Positions 7,795 to 17,123 of a stretch of DNA of 64,000 nt are shown here, in pieces. The notes under the pieces were generated by a model. The model saw only the letters and a program-made list of their open reading frames with translations, did not search any database and had not been told where the DNA came from. Position numbers and translations under genes: made by a program. The DNA is taken from positions 1 through 64,000 of the forward strand of contig JANIHI010000005.1 in assembly GCA_024518585.1 (NCBI GenBank), read 5' to 3'. Within the stretch, counting starts at the first letter, position 1. Each line of letters opens with the position of its first letter. The stretch comes from Methanolinea sp. (GTDB taxonomy: Archaea; Halobacteriota; Methanomicrobia; Methanomicrobiales; Methanospirillaceae).

Positions 7795-8746
7795 GGGTGT
7801 TCCAGGAATGGAGGGCAAACAGGCAGACCACGGCACCGCTTCTTTCGTCCCGGTCATCCTGGTATTTGGCCTTCTCCTCGCGGGTATGGTACTGTCCTGC
7901 TGTTGCGTGGGAAAGGAGACGAAAAATGCCACCAGCGGGCAGGAAAAGGTAGCAGCAGTAACGATCCTGCCCCAGAGGGACCTCGTCCGGGAGATCGCTG
8001 GGGAGAACTGGACAGTCATGGTTGTCGTCCCTCCCGGTGCCGATCCCCATACCCATGAACCGACTGCCACCGAGATCGCCCGCCTGGGAAGGGCAGACGT
8101 GTACTTCAGGCTCGGACCCGGCCTCCTCCCCTTCGAAGATGTCCTCGTCGCACGCCTCGTGGCGCAGAATCCCGGGATGCTGATTGTTGATACGTCGGCC
8201 GGCATCCCCCTCATCCACGAAACCGGTGAAGAGACCGGGGGTGGTGCCGGTGAGCATGGCGCGGACCCCCACGTCTGGTTGTCCCCCTCCGGCCTGCGCA
8301 CCATGGCAGAGAATGTCTTCGAGGGTCTGTCAGGACGGGATCCCACCCACCGGGAGGACTACCGTGCGCGCACGGATGCGTACCTCCGCAGGGTCGATGC
8401 ATGTGAGGAATCGATCCGGAAAAGGATTGCAGGCCTCGAAGGGAGACCTTTCCTCGTTTCTCACCCGGCATGGGGTTATTTCGCAAGGGAATTCGGACTT
8501 TCCCAGGTCTCCATCAACGGGGAAGGAAGGGAACCGACCGCACGGGAACTCTTCCAACTGGTCTCGTATGCCCGGGAGGAGGGAATACGGGTGGTATTGA
8601 CCGAACCCGAGTTCAGCGCGAGGGAGAGCGAGGTCATTGCGAGGGAGGTCAATGCGTCCGTTGTCGTCATTGACCCCCTGGCACCAGACGTCCTTTTGAC
8701 TCTCGAGCGGATGGCAAAGGCAATTGCAGACAGCTACGTGGCCTGA
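7781..8746 (+). CDS. metal ABC transporter substrate-binding lipoprotein (ZnuA-like)
   Basis: A 321-aa solute-binding protein of the cluster 9 (Zn/Mn) family. An N-terminal hydrophobic stretch ends in LSCCC, a lipobox-like site, so it is probably tethered outside the membrane. Metal-ligand signatures are visible: PPGADPHTHEPT, the short His-containing loop HETGEETGGGAGEHGADPHVWLSP, FLVSHPAWGYFA and LTEPEFSARES with a final acidic VVIDPLAPD. The start was placed at ATG 7781, which overlaps the regulator gene; ATG 7808 is an alternative. The substrate (zinc or manganese) cannot be settled from sequence. Confidence 0.92.
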   Translation: MTSLEGVPGMEGKQADHGTASFVPVILVFGLLLAGMVLSCCCVGKETKNATSGQEKVAAVTILPQRDLVREIAGENWTVMVVVPPGADPHTHEPTATEIARLGRADVYFRLGPGLLPFEDVLVARLVAQNPGMLIVDTSAGIPLIHETGEETGGGAGEHGADPHVWLSPSGLRTMAENVFEGLSGRDPTHREDYRARTDAYLRRVDACEESIRKRIAGLEGRPFLVSHPAWGYFAREFGLSQVSINGEGREPTARELFQLVSYAREEGIRVVLTEPEFSARESEVIAREVNASVVVIDPLAPDVLLTLERMAKAIADSYVA

Positions 8747-8750
8747 CGGG

Positions 8751-8760
8751 AAGGGGTGAG
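8751..8760 (+). promoter_or_regulatory. Shine-Dalgarno that fixes the ACG start of the transporter ATPase
   Basis: aaggggtgag is a near-perfect match to the anti-SD of archaeal 16S rRNA and lies six bases before an ACG codon at 8766. In this frame there is no ATG, GTG or TTG between the stop at 8757 and a TTG at 8901, which lies beyond the Walker A motif. Confidence 0.55.
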
Positions 8761-8765
8761 AGCGC

Positions 8766-9536
8766 ACGGTTCCAGCAATCGAGGTCCGGAATGTCTCCTA
8801 CTGGCGGGGCAAAGAGCAGGTCCTGAACAACGTCTCCCTCGTTGTCAGGGAGGGGGACTTCTATGCCCTGATCGGGCCAAACGGCGGGGGAAAGACCACT
8901 TTGCTCAAGATAATTCTCGGTCTCTATGCCCCTTCCAGCGGCACGGTCAGGATCTGGGGGGAGCCACCCTGGAAGGGCAGGGAGAGGATAGGGTATGTCC
9001 CCCAGTTCCGGACCTTTGACTTCTCCTACCCTATCACCGTGAGGGAGATGGTGCTCTCCGGCAGGCTCTCGCGCATTTGCGGCGCGTGGAAGAGGTTCAC
9101 CACCGCCGACAGGAGGGCCGTTGAAGAAGTGCTCGAAAGGCTGGCACTTGCTCCGCTGGCCGACCGCCCCATCGCCAGCCTCTCGGGCGGGGAGCAGCAG
9201 AGGGCCATCCTCGCGCGGGCCCTGGTGGGAAAACCCGACATCCTGCTCCTCGATGAACCGACAGTCTTTATCGATGCCCCGACCGAGGTCCAGTTCTTTG
9301 ACCTGCTCGATGACCTCCGTGAATCCCTCACGATCCTCCTCGTCAGCCATGATATCGGGGTCATTTCGCGGCGTGTCACCCGGGTCGCCTGCCTCAACCG
9401 TACCCTCCATACGCACGACACGCCGGAGATCACAGAGGACATGCTCGAGGCCACCTACCACTGCCCCGTCGACCTCATAGCCCACGGGCTCCCCCACCGG
9501 GTGCTGAAACATCCCTGGGAAGGAGGGGGGAGGTAA
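8766..9536 (+). CDS. metal ABC transporter ATP-binding protein (ZnuC-like), apparent ACG start
   Basis: The frame encodes TVPAIEVRNVSYWRGKEQV, then Walker A IGPNGGGKTTLL, signature LSGGEQQRAILARAL, Walker B ILLLDEPT and H-loop LLVSHDIG: a complete 256-aa ATPase if translation begins at ACG 8766. The first conventional start (TTG 8901) would delete Walker A, so it cannot be the true one. A GTG at 8756 is in another frame. Either ACG is used, helped by the strong Shine-Dalgarno, or the sequence carries a substitution or an indel at the start. It energises uptake by the downstream permease and lies in the same operon. Confidence 0.85.
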   Translation, partial: TVPAIEVRNVSYWRGKEQVLNNVSLVVREGDFYALIGPNGGGKTTLLKIILGLYAPSSGTVRIWGEPPWKGRERIGYVPQFRTFDFSYPITVREMVLSGRLSRICGAWKRFTTADRRAVEEVLERLALAPLADRPIASLSGGEQQRAILARALVGKPDILLLDEPTVFIDAPTEVQFFDLLDDLRESLTILLVSHDIGVISRRVTRVACLNRTLHTHDTPEITEDMLEATYHCPVDLIAHGLPHRVLKHPWEGGGR

Positions 9537-9541
9537 GGCCG

Positions 9542-10387
9542 ATGGACCTTGGAATCCTCTCGTCAGGGTTTTTCCAAAACGCTCTCATGGCCGCGGTCCT
9601 CTCGAGCGTGGCGTGCGGAATCATCGGGAGCTACGTCGTCGTCAAGAGAATGGTCGCGGTCAGCGGGGGCATCTCCCACGCGGCGTTCGGTGGGGTTGGG
9701 ATAGGGTACCTCCTGTCGGTAGACCCCTTTGGAAGCGCTCTCGCGTTTACCTCTCTCGTCGGACTGGGAATAGGGATCATGAGGGAGAAGGCACACCAGG
9801 AGATTGACACGCTGATCGGGGCAGTCTGGGCAGCCGGGATGGCCCTTGGGGTGGTATGCATCAGCCTTGCCCCGGGCTATGCCCCAGACCTCTTCAGCTA
9901 CCTCTTTGGAAATATCCTCCTCGTGCCCTCCCAGGATATCCCGTTGATGGCGATCTTCTCCCTCATCGTTGTCCTTGTCGTCGTCTTCCTCTACGTCCCA
10001 CTCCAGGCAGTCACGTTCGACGAAGAGTATGCGCGGGTCATGAACCTCCCCGTGTCCGGCCTCTCCCTCCTCCTCCTCCTGATGGTCGCCCTGACCGTCG
10101 TGATGCTCATCCGCATCGTGGGCATCATCCTCGTGATCGCCCTCCTCACCCTGCCAGCAGCAACCGTTCGCTCCTACGTTTCCCGGCTCCCCGAGATGAT
10201 GGTCGCGTCCGTTGCCCTCTCCCTGGTCCTCTCGCTGGGCGGGCTCTTCCTCTCGTATGCCTGGAACATCCCCTCGGGTGCGACGATCATCCTCCTGGCC
10301 ACTCTTGTGTACGGTGTATCACTTGCCCTCTCCCGCCTCCCGATCAGCGGGGGCGGGGGAGGCGGCACTGGCAGCGGCCGATCGTAA
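9542..10387 (+). CDS. metal ABC transporter permease (ZnuB-like)
   Basis: A 281-aa integral membrane protein of the ABC-3 permease family, with about eight hydrophobic segments and the conserved GIIGSYVVVKRMVAVSGGISHAAFGGVGIGYLL motif region near the N-terminus, then LLTLPAATVRSYVSRLPEMM near the end. It starts 5 bp after the ATPase and closes the four-gene metal operon. The last 44 bp overlap tail-to-tail with the MFS gene on the other strand, a glycine-rich C-terminus ([13 protein letters not shown]) being the shared part. Confidence 0.93.
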   Translation: MDLGILSSGFFQNALMAAVLSSVACGIIGSYVVVKRMVAVSGGISHAAFGGVGIGYLLSVDPFGSALAFTSLVGLGIGIMREKAHQEIDTLIGAVWAAGMALGVVCISLAPGYAPDLFSYLFGNILLVPSQDIPLMAIFSLIVVLVVVFLYVPLQAVTFDEEYARVMNLPVSGLSLLLLLMVALTVVMLIRIVGIILVIALLTLPAATVRSYVSRLPEMMVASVALSLVLSLGGLFLSYAWNIPSGATIILLATLVYGVSLALSRLPISGGGGGGTGSGRS

Positions 10388-11441
10388 GGGCAACGAACAG
10401 GGCAAAGAACGCGATGATCGCGTACGCGACGGGAAATCCCCCCAGGTCAGCCGTCACACAGGCGATGAAGGGGAGGATGGTCATCCCCCCGTAGCTGGCA
10501 CAGTTGAAGAGGCCCATCAGTACACCCTGCCGGGTCCCTGCATCGGCAAGGAACGAGAGCTGGGCTATCATGACCATGCCGGCCAGCCACCCGATGACAA
10601 GGAATCCCCACGGGGAGACCGTGGTGAGGGCGACGCCGCCGGCCATGGCGATGGCTGCAAGCCGGATGGTCCTGACGGGCGGCAGGTGGGCGTGCGCCGT
10701 GACCAGGACAGAGGCAATCGTTGCAGCGTTCATCAGGGCCAGCTGTTCCGAGACGAGGCCCGGTGGGAGATCCGTGTACTCGGGGTGAAGGGCGGTGACC
10801 GCGCCCGTGACCCCGACCATGACCACCGCCGAGACCCAGAGCCAGAAGTACGTCGTGAATGCCCATTGGATCCTCGCCCGGGTATCCCTGACAGGCTCGG
10901 GCACAGAGACGGGGCCCTCATGGGGACGCAGGGTAAGGGACACGATGAGAGGCACCATGGATAGACCGGTAAAAAGGAATATCCCTGCCCTCGCCCCGCT
11001 CCCACTTCCGGCCACGAGCCACCCGGTCAGGAGGAGACCGACGATGAGACCGAGGTTCAGCATGCCCATGAAATACCCGCTCATCCTCTCGTGGTCCGGC
11101 CGGGCATTGAGGAATGCGAGGGCAGATGGGACAAAGAGCCCGGCACCGACCCCCTCGACGAAACGGGCACCGATGAACGTGACGGGGGTGTCTGCGAGGC
11201 AGAGGAGTATGCCGGAGGCCGCCGTGAGCAAAAGGCCGGCCCTGATCAGGGGGGTCTCTCCCACCCTGTCGGCAATGATCCCGGCAGGGAGGACGAGGAG
11301 GAAGGCACCGAGGAAGTATGCCGCGAAGATGGCTCCCTGTGCAGACGTCCCTGTCGCAAAAGAGGGAAGAACGGGGACGATGGCATTGGAGAGGGCCATG
11401 ACCGAAAAGACCCCGGCCAGGAGGATTATTCGTGTCCTCAT
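10344..11441 (-). CDS. MFS transporter
   Basis: A 365-aa major facilitator protein with roughly 11-12 hydrophobic segments. It shows the family loop [16 protein letters not shown] between segments 2 and 3 and [22 protein letters not shown] near segment 4-5. The substrate is unknown; the arrangement resembles drug- or sugar-type efflux members. Its ATG overlaps the FttA stop by 4 nt (ATGA), so it is translated from the psmB-fttA transcript. It is convergent with the metal permease. Confidence 0.85.
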   Translation of the reverse strand: MRTRIILLAGVFSVMALSNAIVPVLPSFATGTSAQGAIFAAYFLGAFLLVLPAGIIADRVGETPLIRAGLLLTAASGILLCLADTPVTFIGARFVEGVGAGLFVPSALAFLNARPDHERMSGYFMGMLNLGLIVGLLLTGWLVAGSGSGARAGIFLFTGLSMVPLIVSLTLRPHEGPVSVPEPVRDTRARIQWAFTTYFWLWVSAVVMVGVTGAVTALHPEYTDLPPGLVSEQLALMNAATIASVLVTAHAHLPPVRTIRLAAIAMAGGVALTTVSPWGFLVIGWLAGMVMIAQLSFLADAGTRQGVLMGLFNCASYGGMTILPFIACVTADLGGFPVAYAIIAFFALFVALTIGRCQCRLPRPR

Positions 11442-13327
11442 ACCATCCGGTACGTCTCCAGGTTCATGGGTGAATGGGTCTCGATATGGTAGCGCTTGTA
11501 AATGGAACTGGCAAGGTCGATGGTATTGTTCTCGTCCCCGTGGACGGTGAAGATCTTCTCCGGGCGGGGCTGGATGTGGGCAATGTAGTTCATCAGCTGT
11601 TTCCTGTCAGAGTGCCCTGAGAAACCGTCGATGGTCACGATCTCGAGGTTGATGACGATGGTCCCCTTCCTGCCGATGGGGACCTCACGCCAACCTTTCT
11701 GGATCCTCCGCCCGAGCGTCCCCTCCGCCTGGTACCCGACGAAAACGAGGGTGTTTTTTTCGTCTGATGCGAGGTTGCTCAAGTATTCCATGACGGGACC
11801 CCCGTTGAGCATGCCGCTCGTCGTGATGATGACGCAGGGGTCCCCGAGGATGACCTTCTCGCGCAGGTCAGGCGAGTCGACCGAGACGAAGCACTCCGCG
11901 AGGAAGGGGTTGTTCCCTTCCTTGAATATCTGTGTCCGGAGCTCGCTGTTCAGGTACTCGGGGTATGTCGTGTGGATCGCCGTGGCTTCCCGGATCATCC
12001 CGTCGAGGTAGATCTTCACGGACGGGATCTTCTCCTTTCTCATCCCCTCTTCGAGTGCAAGCATCACTTCCTGGGAGCGACCGACCGCAAAGGCCGGGAT
12101 GATGACCTTGCCACCCCGCCGAATCGTCGTGTTCACCGTCTCGTAGAGTTTCTCCTCGGCCTCGGCCCTCGTCGGCTGGACATCACCGGATCCCCCGTAG
12201 GTGCTCTCCATGATCAGGGCCTCGAGGCGGGGGAAGTTGCAGGTCGCTGAATTGAAGAGGCGGCTCTTGCTGAAGTTGAAATCGCCGGTAAAGGCAATAT
12301 TGTAGAGGCCGTCGCCGACGTGGAAGTGGGCAATCGCAGACCCGAGGATGTGGCCGGCGTTGTGGAAGGTCAGCTTGATATCGGGTGCGATGTCTGTCAC
12401 GCTCCCGTAGTTGAGGGTGATCGAATGCCGGATGTAATTCTTGACCTCGTTTGAGCTGTAGGGTATCTTGCGGTCTTCCTTGCTCACGACGTCAAGGTAG
12501 TCGAGCTGGAGCATCGCGGAGAGGTCCCGGGTGGGTGGCGTGCTGTAGACCGGCCCGTCGTATCCGTACTTGAAGAGGAGCGGGACGAGGGCGCAGTGGT
12601 CGAGGTGGGCATGGGTGAGGACAACGGCGTCCAGCTGGCTCAGGGGATGGATCTCGGGGACGTAGAGGTAGGGGGTGCTGTTGCTGTTGTCAGGTTTCTC
12701 CCCGCAGTCGATGAGGATCCGGGATTCGGGGGTGGATAAGAGGAATGCTGCCCTCCCCACTTCGCGGCAGCACCCCAGCATCGTGACCCTCACCCACTGG
12801 TCGCGTGCGGTGACGTCCCGGTGGATCCTCCGCCCGATTGCCCTTAAAAACTCCTTCCTCTCCTCGTTGACCGAGCGCAGGTACTGCCTGATCTGCTTGA
12901 CGGTCGTGCTCTCGAGGGGCGGTGTGCGGACGACCTTGGGTGTCCACCCGATGTGGCGTGTGATCTCCCGCAGCGTGGCACCGTTTTTTCCAATCACCAC
13001 GCCGGGTTTCTCCGCCTCGATGAGGACCTCGCCGGTATCGGCATCAAAGAAGATGTCCGTGATCCCGGCGTTCTCGGCAACCACTTCACGGATGTCCCGG
13101 ACGGCCTTCTCGGGGTCCTCGAGGACATTGGGACGGACCACAATCCGCTTGCGAAGGTCCCGTGCCAGGACCTTGATCAGGTCGGCCTGGTCGGCGAACT
13201 TCTTGGGGTCGTCCGTGTAGATGACGAGTTCGGGTCCTTCAAACTCCACGTCCGAGACCGTGATCCCGGGGGGAACTTTCTCGTTTATCTTGTCCTTGAG
13301 TTCCTTGAGCCTCTCTTCGATGAGCAT
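11438..13327 (-). CDS. fttA: beta-CASP ribonuclease / transcription termination factor FttA (aCPSF1)
   Basis: A 629-aa archaeal CPSF1. Residues up to about 180 form the KH-like region ([21 protein letters not shown] and [27 protein letters not shown]). The metallo-beta-lactamase core follows with [12 protein letters not shown] and [11 protein letters not shown], then the beta-CASP insert ([34 protein letters not shown]) and the closing [10 protein letters not shown] and FTVHGDE. This factor cleaves the nascent RNA and terminates transcription in archaea. It follows psmB by 24 bp, a pairing common in Euryarchaeota, and overlaps the MFS gene. A TTG one codon upstream is a possible start. Confidence 0.95.
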   Translation of the reverse strand: MLIEERLKELKDKINEKVPPGITVSDVEFEGPELVIYTDDPKKFADQADLIKVLARDLRKRIVVRPNVLEDPEKAVRDIREVVAENAGITDIFFDADTGEVLIEAEKPGVVIGKNGATLREITRHIGWTPKVVRTPPLESTTVKQIRQYLRSVNEERKEFLRAIGRRIHRDVTARDQWVRVTMLGCCREVGRAAFLLSTPESRILIDCGEKPDNSNSTPYLYVPEIHPLSQLDAVVLTHAHLDHCALVPLLFKYGYDGPVYSTPPTRDLSAMLQLDYLDVVSKEDRKIPYSSNEVKNYIRHSITLNYGSVTDIAPDIKLTFHNAGHILGSAIAHFHVGDGLYNIAFTGDFNFSKSRLFNSATCNFPRLEALIMESTYGGSGDVQPTRAEAEEKLYETVNTTIRRGGKVIIPAFAVGRSQEVMLALEEGMRKEKIPSVKIYLDGMIREATAIHTTYPEYLNSELRTQIFKEGNNPFLAECFVSVDSPDLREKVILGDPCVIITTSGMLNGGPVMEYLSNLASDEKNTLVFVGYQAEGTLGRRIQKGWREVPIGRKGTIVINLEIVTIDGFSGHSDRKQLMNYIAHIQPRPEKIFTVHGDENNTIDLASSIYKRYHIETHSPMNLETYRMV

Positions 13328-13351
13328 CAAAAACCTGCCTGGAAAAAAGTA

Positions 13352-13993
13352 TTATGCAGAGGCGACGGGGTGGATTTTTTCAATTTCCCTGTCCGTTAGT
13401 TCCCTGTATGCCTCTTTGGTGATCACGACGACGGCGATCCCCTCGCCTGACCCCGCGTCTCTCTTCATTGCCGAACGCACGGCCCGGACAGCCAGGGAGA
13501 CCGCCTCATCCTCGGAGAGGTCCTTCCGATAGCGATCTTCCAGGACACCGAATGCCATGGGTGATCCGGAACCTGTTGCCACCATCTCTTCCTCACGGGA
13601 TGCGCCCCCAAGTGCGTCAACGGCATAGAGTTTGGGCCCCCCCTCGTCAACCCCCCCGACGAGGAGCTGGACGTAGAACGGGTAATACCTGTTTGCGTTC
13701 AGGATATTCGACAGGAGTGTTGCGACAGCACCGATGGTGATCGGTCGTCCCCTGCGGATCTCGTAGAGGCTGCACTCAACGGTCATGAGGCGGGCGATCT
13801 GCTGCGCGTCTCCCACGCCCCCTGCCGTCGTCATCCCGATGCGGTCGGCGATCTGGTATATCTTCTTGGCCTTCTTGGAGGCGATCAGGTACCCCATCGT
13901 GGCCCTCATCTCGGAAGCGAGGACAACGCCCCCGTCAAAGACAAGCCCGACGGTGGTTGTCCCTTTCAGTCCTTCCTGGTATTGTTCATTCAT
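13352..13993 (-). CDS. psmB: proteasome subunit beta
   Basis: A 213-aa 20S proteasome beta subunit. A short propeptide of 11 residues ends in Lys-Gly before the catalytic Thr (mature start TTTVG). In mature numbering the partner residues Glu17 and Lys33 are present, as in Thermoplasma. The [25 protein letters not shown] stretch contains the usual substrate-pocket and Asp elements. The alpha subunit and PAN are not in this window. It is first in a psmB-fttA-MFS operon, with a GGGGTG Shine-Dalgarno five bases before the ATG. Confidence 0.96.
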   Translation of the reverse strand: MNEQYQEGLKGTTTVGLVFDGGVVLASEMRATMGYLIASKKAKKIYQIADRIGMTTAGGVGDAQQIARLMTVECSLYEIRRGRPITIGAVATLLSNILNANRYYPFYVQLLVGGVDEGGPKLYAVDALGGASREEEMVATGSGSPMAFGVLEDRYRKDLSEDEAVSLAVRAVRSAMKRDAGSGEGIAVVVITKEAYRELTDREIEKIHPVASA

Positions 13994-14064
13994 GGAAACA
14001 CCCCAAAATATTGGAAAACGCCCGTAAATTGTTCAAAAGCGCTTCAAACTATACAATGTCATCA

Positions 14065-14077
14065 TAAAATTTAAACA
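14065..14077 (-). promoter_or_regulatory. AT-rich TATA region of the proteasome operon
   Basis: Read on the minus strand, a tttaaattttat stretch lies about 75 bp before the psmB ATG, in a 90-bp gap. It is the only AT-rich block of the gap besides a weaker one nearer the gene; use as promoter is inferred. The gap also has to hold the end of the CBS-gene transcript. Confidence 0.35.
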
Positions 14078-14083
14078 TTTTTA

Positions 14084-14929
14084 TCAGGGATTGTCCCGGC
14101 ACAGGGCCCGGATCAGCTCACGGTCAAAGAGCATCGCCACGAGCTTGCGGTCGCCGTTCACAACCGGGAGCTGGTCAACCCGTGCCCTCTTCATCTTGAG
14201 GGCGCACTCGCTCACTTCTGCGTTCAGTGGCACGGATATGACGTTCTTTACCATGGCGGTCTTGACCGGCCGGTTGGGGAGCTGGACCTTGGAGATGCCG
14301 TAGCTGATGGTGTGCATGTCCCGGATGCTCTCCCACGTCCACTCGTCGTCGTCGGTGCCATTCGAAAAGTCGCTCACCTCGACCATGTCCTCGATCGAGG
14401 AGTGGCGGATGAGGTCTCGTTCAGAGATGATCCCCTGGAGCGTGCTCTCCTCGTCGAGGACAGGGATCGCCTCGAACCCCGAGATCTCCATGATACGCCC
14501 GACGAGGGGAAGGGGGGTCTCTTCCCAGATGGCAAAGGTCTGGCTGATGTATGCGTCCTTTATCTCGTCTTTTATCTTCAGCTGGGCCAGGGCGGCGACG
14601 AGGTCGGCGACCGAGATGAGTCCGACGAGCCTGCCATCTTCTACCACGGGGAGACGGCGGACAGATTCCCTTATCATCAGGGATGCGGCTTCCCGGATCG
14701 AGGCATCAGGACCAATCGTGACAGGGTCAGGAGTCATCAGGAGGCCGAGCTGGGACTCCTCGGCTTTCCGGAGGAGGTCTTTTCGGGTGATGATGCCGAC
14801 GAGCTTATTTTTCTTGAGGACAGGAACCCCCGAGATACCCGTCCGCTTGAGGATCTTCAGCACGTCGTCGCGGTTCCCCGGGATCTCCACGGAGACCACG
14901 TCGTTTGTCATGAACTCTGAGACTTTCAT
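14084..14929 (-). CDS. protein of four CBS domains
   Basis: A 281-aa protein built from two CBS pairs: MKVSEFMTNDVVSVEIPGN, LLMTPDPVTIGPDAS, a third repeat around ISQTFAIWEETPLPLVGRIM, and VKTAMVKNVISVPLNAEV near the end. CBS pairs bind adenine nucleotides or SAM and act as sensors; no catalytic domain is attached. The ATG overlaps the stop of the universal stress protein gene by 4 nt, so the two are co-translated, and a joint energy or stress-sensing role is plausible but unproven. Confidence 0.92.
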   Translation of the reverse strand: MKVSEFMTNDVVSVEIPGNRDDVLKILKRTGISGVPVLKKNKLVGIITRKDLLRKAEESQLGLLMTPDPVTIGPDASIREAASLMIRESVRRLPVVEDGRLVGLISVADLVAALAQLKIKDEIKDAYISQTFAIWEETPLPLVGRIMEISGFEAIPVLDEESTLQGIISERDLIRHSSIEDMVEVSDFSNGTDDDEWTWESIRDMHTISYGISKVQLPNRPVKTAMVKNVISVPLNAEVSECALKMKRARVDQLPVVNGDRKLVAMLFDRELIRALCRDNP

Positions 14930-15363
14930 TTCTGTGATGGTCTCACCACCAGGACTGCCACTTTGCTGTTACCTACCACAAAAGAGCTCACGCTCCCGAG
15001 GAGGAGCCTGTCCACCTCGCTTTTGCCGTGGGAACCCACGACGACGAGATCAGCCCCGATCTCTTCGGCTGCCTTGACAATCTCGCTTCCGGCATGGCCC
15101 TGCCGTATCTGGGTATTGAGGGTTACCCCAGATTTTTCAGCCTGCTCCCGTGCCCGTTCGAGGGTTTCCTGCCCCTCTTTTTCGAGCATGGAAAACATTA
15201 TCTCCCAGGTGCTGTCCATGGGCAGGGATGAAAAAAGCCCTGTCTCGACGACATAGATGACATGGAGTTTTGCCTTCCAGACCCGGGCCTCCTCGAGGGC
15301 GATATCAAGAGCCCTCTTTCCCATTCTGGACCCGTCAACAGCGACCAAGATCTCCGAGAACAT
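14926..15363 (-). CDS. universal stress protein (UspA family)
   Basis: A 145-aa UspA-fold protein: MFSEILVAVDGSRMGKRALDIAL at the start, and the ATP-binding signature near the C-terminus, VVVGSHGKSEVDRLLLGSVSSFVVGNSKVAVLVV, matching G-2x-G-9x-G-(S/T). It is the first gene of the USP-CBS pair. The Shine-Dalgarno GGAG lies about 7 bases before the ATG, and an AT-rich block (ttattaattt) in the 37-bp gap upstream likely holds the TATA element. Confidence 0.93.
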   Translation of the reverse strand: MFSEILVAVDGSRMGKRALDIALEEARVWKAKLHVIYVVETGLFSSLPMDSTWEIMFSMLEKEGQETLERAREQAEKSGVTLNTQIRQGHAGSEIVKAAEEIGADLVVVGSHGKSEVDRLLLGSVSSFVVGNSKVAVLVVRPSQK

Positions 15364-15400
15364 CAGTACACTCCAAAACAGTCTCCTTATCTAATGTCTT

Positions 15401-16450
15401 TTACAAATTAATAACTTTTCTTACGATATCTGCCGGGCCCGCCCTGTTTACGAGGGTTCTTGGGATGTCCCGGCTCAGGCAAAGGTTCGAAATACGGGGA
15501 TCGATAAGGAGAAAATTCGCCCTGTTTCCCTCTGCAATGAAGGAAGGACGAGAGAATACCGATGCACCGAGCATGGCCGCGCGCAGGACATCGCGGGCCG
15601 GGATGCGATAGACGGTGGAGAGAAAAGACATCTCCCGCCACATGTCCGGCTGGACGCACATGACGTTGTCTGTCCCGAGGAGGACGGCAGACCCAAGGGT
15701 GAGGAGGTGGCGGACGGGTGGGTGCCGGGAGGAGGATGCGACGCGGAATGTCCAGTTGGCACGAGGGCAGACTACAACCGGTATCCCAAGGTCGGCGATC
15801 CGCCTGAGCTGGGGCCGTGTTGCGTGCGTGCAGTGGATGAGCAGGTCGGGTTCATACTCCAGCGCGAGGTCGAGGTCTTCTTGATCCTTCTCCCCGGCAT
15901 GGAATGCGACGAGCCTTTTCGCCTGCCGGGCCCGGGAGACCAGTTCATCGAGCCCACCCGGGATGTCCCGGGCACTGCTGATCCCAAGGCCATGGGCGAT
16001 ATCTTCCCCCCCGTCCCGCCCGAAGACGATGGTTGTGCACGGAATGCCCTCTGCTGCTGCACGCAGGGCTAAAACCCCCGCGGTGCCCCCTTCACGGAAG
16101 TCTGCACACCCCGCCGTCCCGCCAAAGACCATCGTCTTCAGTGTCAGGCGCATTCCCCGGACAAGATCCTCGCGGGAGGCGGACTGCAGGATCCTGTGCT
16201 TGAGGCCGTCCGGTGGTTTTACGAGGTCATCGAGCGTCCCCTTCGAGGGCATGTCCATCGCGATGCTGTCCCCGAGGTGGGTGTGCGCATTGAAGAAGGC
16301 AGGGATGATCCAGGGCAGCGTGTCCTGGTTTGACGGCAGGTCCTCGATATTGCAGATAATGCCGTCCCTGACCACGATCCGCACGGGGGATTCCTCGAGG
16401 TCCTCGGTGAGGAGTGCCCGACCTTCTACCAGGAGTTCCCCCGCGGTCAT
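15401..16450 (-). CDS. amidohydrolase family protein
   Basis: A 349-aa metal-dependent hydrolase of the amidohydrolase/deaminase superfamily. The start is ATG 16450 (MTAGELLVEGRAL), because the 32 upstream codons of the open frame cover the Sec61 beta promoter on the other strand. The metal motif is visible as FFNAHTHLGDS, then AFHAGE, HCTHATR and VLLGTDNVM. The family includes guanine/cytosine/adenosine-type deaminases such as those acting on chlorohydrolase substrates; the substrate here is not known. It is divergent from Sec61 beta, with a 46-bp shared promoter region. Confidence 0.87.
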   Translation of the reverse strand: MTAGELLVEGRALLTEDLEESPVRIVVRDGIICNIEDLPSNQDTLPWIIPAFFNAHTHLGDSIAMDMPSKGTLDDLVKPPDGLKHRILQSASREDLVRGMRLTLKTMVFGGTAGCADFREGGTAGVLALRAAAEGIPCTTIVFGRDGGEDIAHGLGISSARDIPGGLDELVSRARQAKRLVAFHAGEKDQEDLDLALEYEPDLLIHCTHATRPQLRRIADLGIPVVVCPRANWTFRVASSSRHPPVRHLLTLGSAVLLGTDNVMCVQPDMWREMSFLSTVYRIPARDVLRAAMLGASVFSRPSFIAEGNRANFLLIDPRISNLCLSRDIPRTLVNRAGPADIVRKVINL

Positions 16451-16465
16451 GCGTGTTGACAGGCT

Positions 16466-16473
16466 TTTATATA
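16466..16473 (+). promoter_or_regulatory. TATA box of Sec61 beta
   Basis: tttatata is 24-31 bp before the ATG at 16497. The predicted start site falls on or within a few bases of the ATG, so the mRNA is probably leaderless; no Shine-Dalgarno precedes it. Confidence 0.6.
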
Positions 16474-16496
16474 CCGAGAATGAGAAATATGTTTGT

Positions 16497-16655
16497 ATGG
16501 CAAAGAAGCAGGGAGGACGGCTGATATCCTCGGCCGGGCTTGTCAATTACTACGAGAGCGAGGACAAGAGGGCGATCCATATCAGCCCGTACGCGGTTAT
16601 CGTCGTGTGTGCTGCAATCGGGGTCGCCGTGCTCGTCCTGAATATCATCTATTAA
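16497..16655 (+). CDS. secG: preprotein translocase Sec61 subunit beta
   Basis: A 52-aa single-pass membrane protein, MAKKQGGRLISSAGLVNYYESED followed by a C-terminal hydrophobic helix (PYAVIVVCAAIGVAVLVLNIIY). The soluble SAGL..YYE motif before the helix is the archaeal Sec61 beta signature. It belongs to the SecYE-Sec61 beta channel, which exports the many surface proteins of this window. Correct start is the ATG at 16497, supported by the TATA box; the longer upstream open frame lies over the amidohydrolase. Confidence 0.9.
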   Translation: MAKKQGGRLISSAGLVNYYESEDKRAIHISPYAVIVVCAAIGVAVLVLNIIY

Positions 16656-16811
16656 ATTCTGTCTCTCCCTTTTTTAGTAAACCCCGGCGTTTCGCCTGGA
16701 TTTCTGTGGCCGGTCCCACCGTGCAGCGAGGGAATGGCATTCCCCCCGTGAGCATTTCCGGCCGGCACGTCGCACCTGTGCCTCCGAAAGGACGGGGTGC
16801 AGTCGTCGATA

Positions 16812-16819
16812 TTTATATA
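16812..16819 (+). promoter_or_regulatory. TATA box of the DUF1922 protein
   Basis: tttatata, identical to the Sec61 beta TATA box, lies 29-36 bp before the ATG at 16848. Confidence 0.55.
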
Positions 16820-16847
16820 CCCGAGGAGTTGTAATCACCAATTGCCG

Positions 16848-17114
16848 ATGTTCCTGATCATCCGCTGCCCGGGGTGCCGGACTTTTTCTTACGTTGACCG
16901 GTTCCAGCAGTGGAAGTTATGCCCGGTCTGTGGCGAGGCAATAGAGGTGAGAAAGGCACCTGCCTACATCGAGGTCGACGAGTACCAGGTTGCCGAGCGG
17001 ATCGTTACCCAGCTCGAGGAGTACCTCCACAGGAACAGGAAAAAGGACCTCTCACCCGAGGAGATCGCGACCCTGCGCGAGCAGTACGCAGAATGGCTGC
17101 GGACACGGGCCTGA
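16848..17114 (+). CDS. DUF1922-like zinc-ribbon protein
   Basis: An 88-aa protein: MFLIIRCPGCRTFSYVDRFQQWKLCPVCGEAIEV, a zinc ribbon with two CxxC pairs, then a charged helical tail (VAERIVTQLEEYLHRNRKKDLSPEEIATLREQYAEWL). The start and ribbon resemble DUF1922 of methanogens. Function unknown; a small nucleic-acid or ribosome-associated protein is only one possibility. The ATG was chosen over an upstream GTG/ATG because of its distance from the TATA box. Confidence 0.75.
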   Translation: MFLIIRCPGCRTFSYVDRFQQWKLCPVCGEAIEVRKAPAYIEVDEYQVAERIVTQLEEYLHRNRKKDLSPEEIATLREQYAEWLRTRA

Positions 17115-17123
17115 CGGTGACGC

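Noticed and set aside
8756-9019. GTG-initiated 87-aa frame over the transporter ATPase
   Set aside because: Wrong frame; the protein has no family features, while the other frame carries all ABC motifs.
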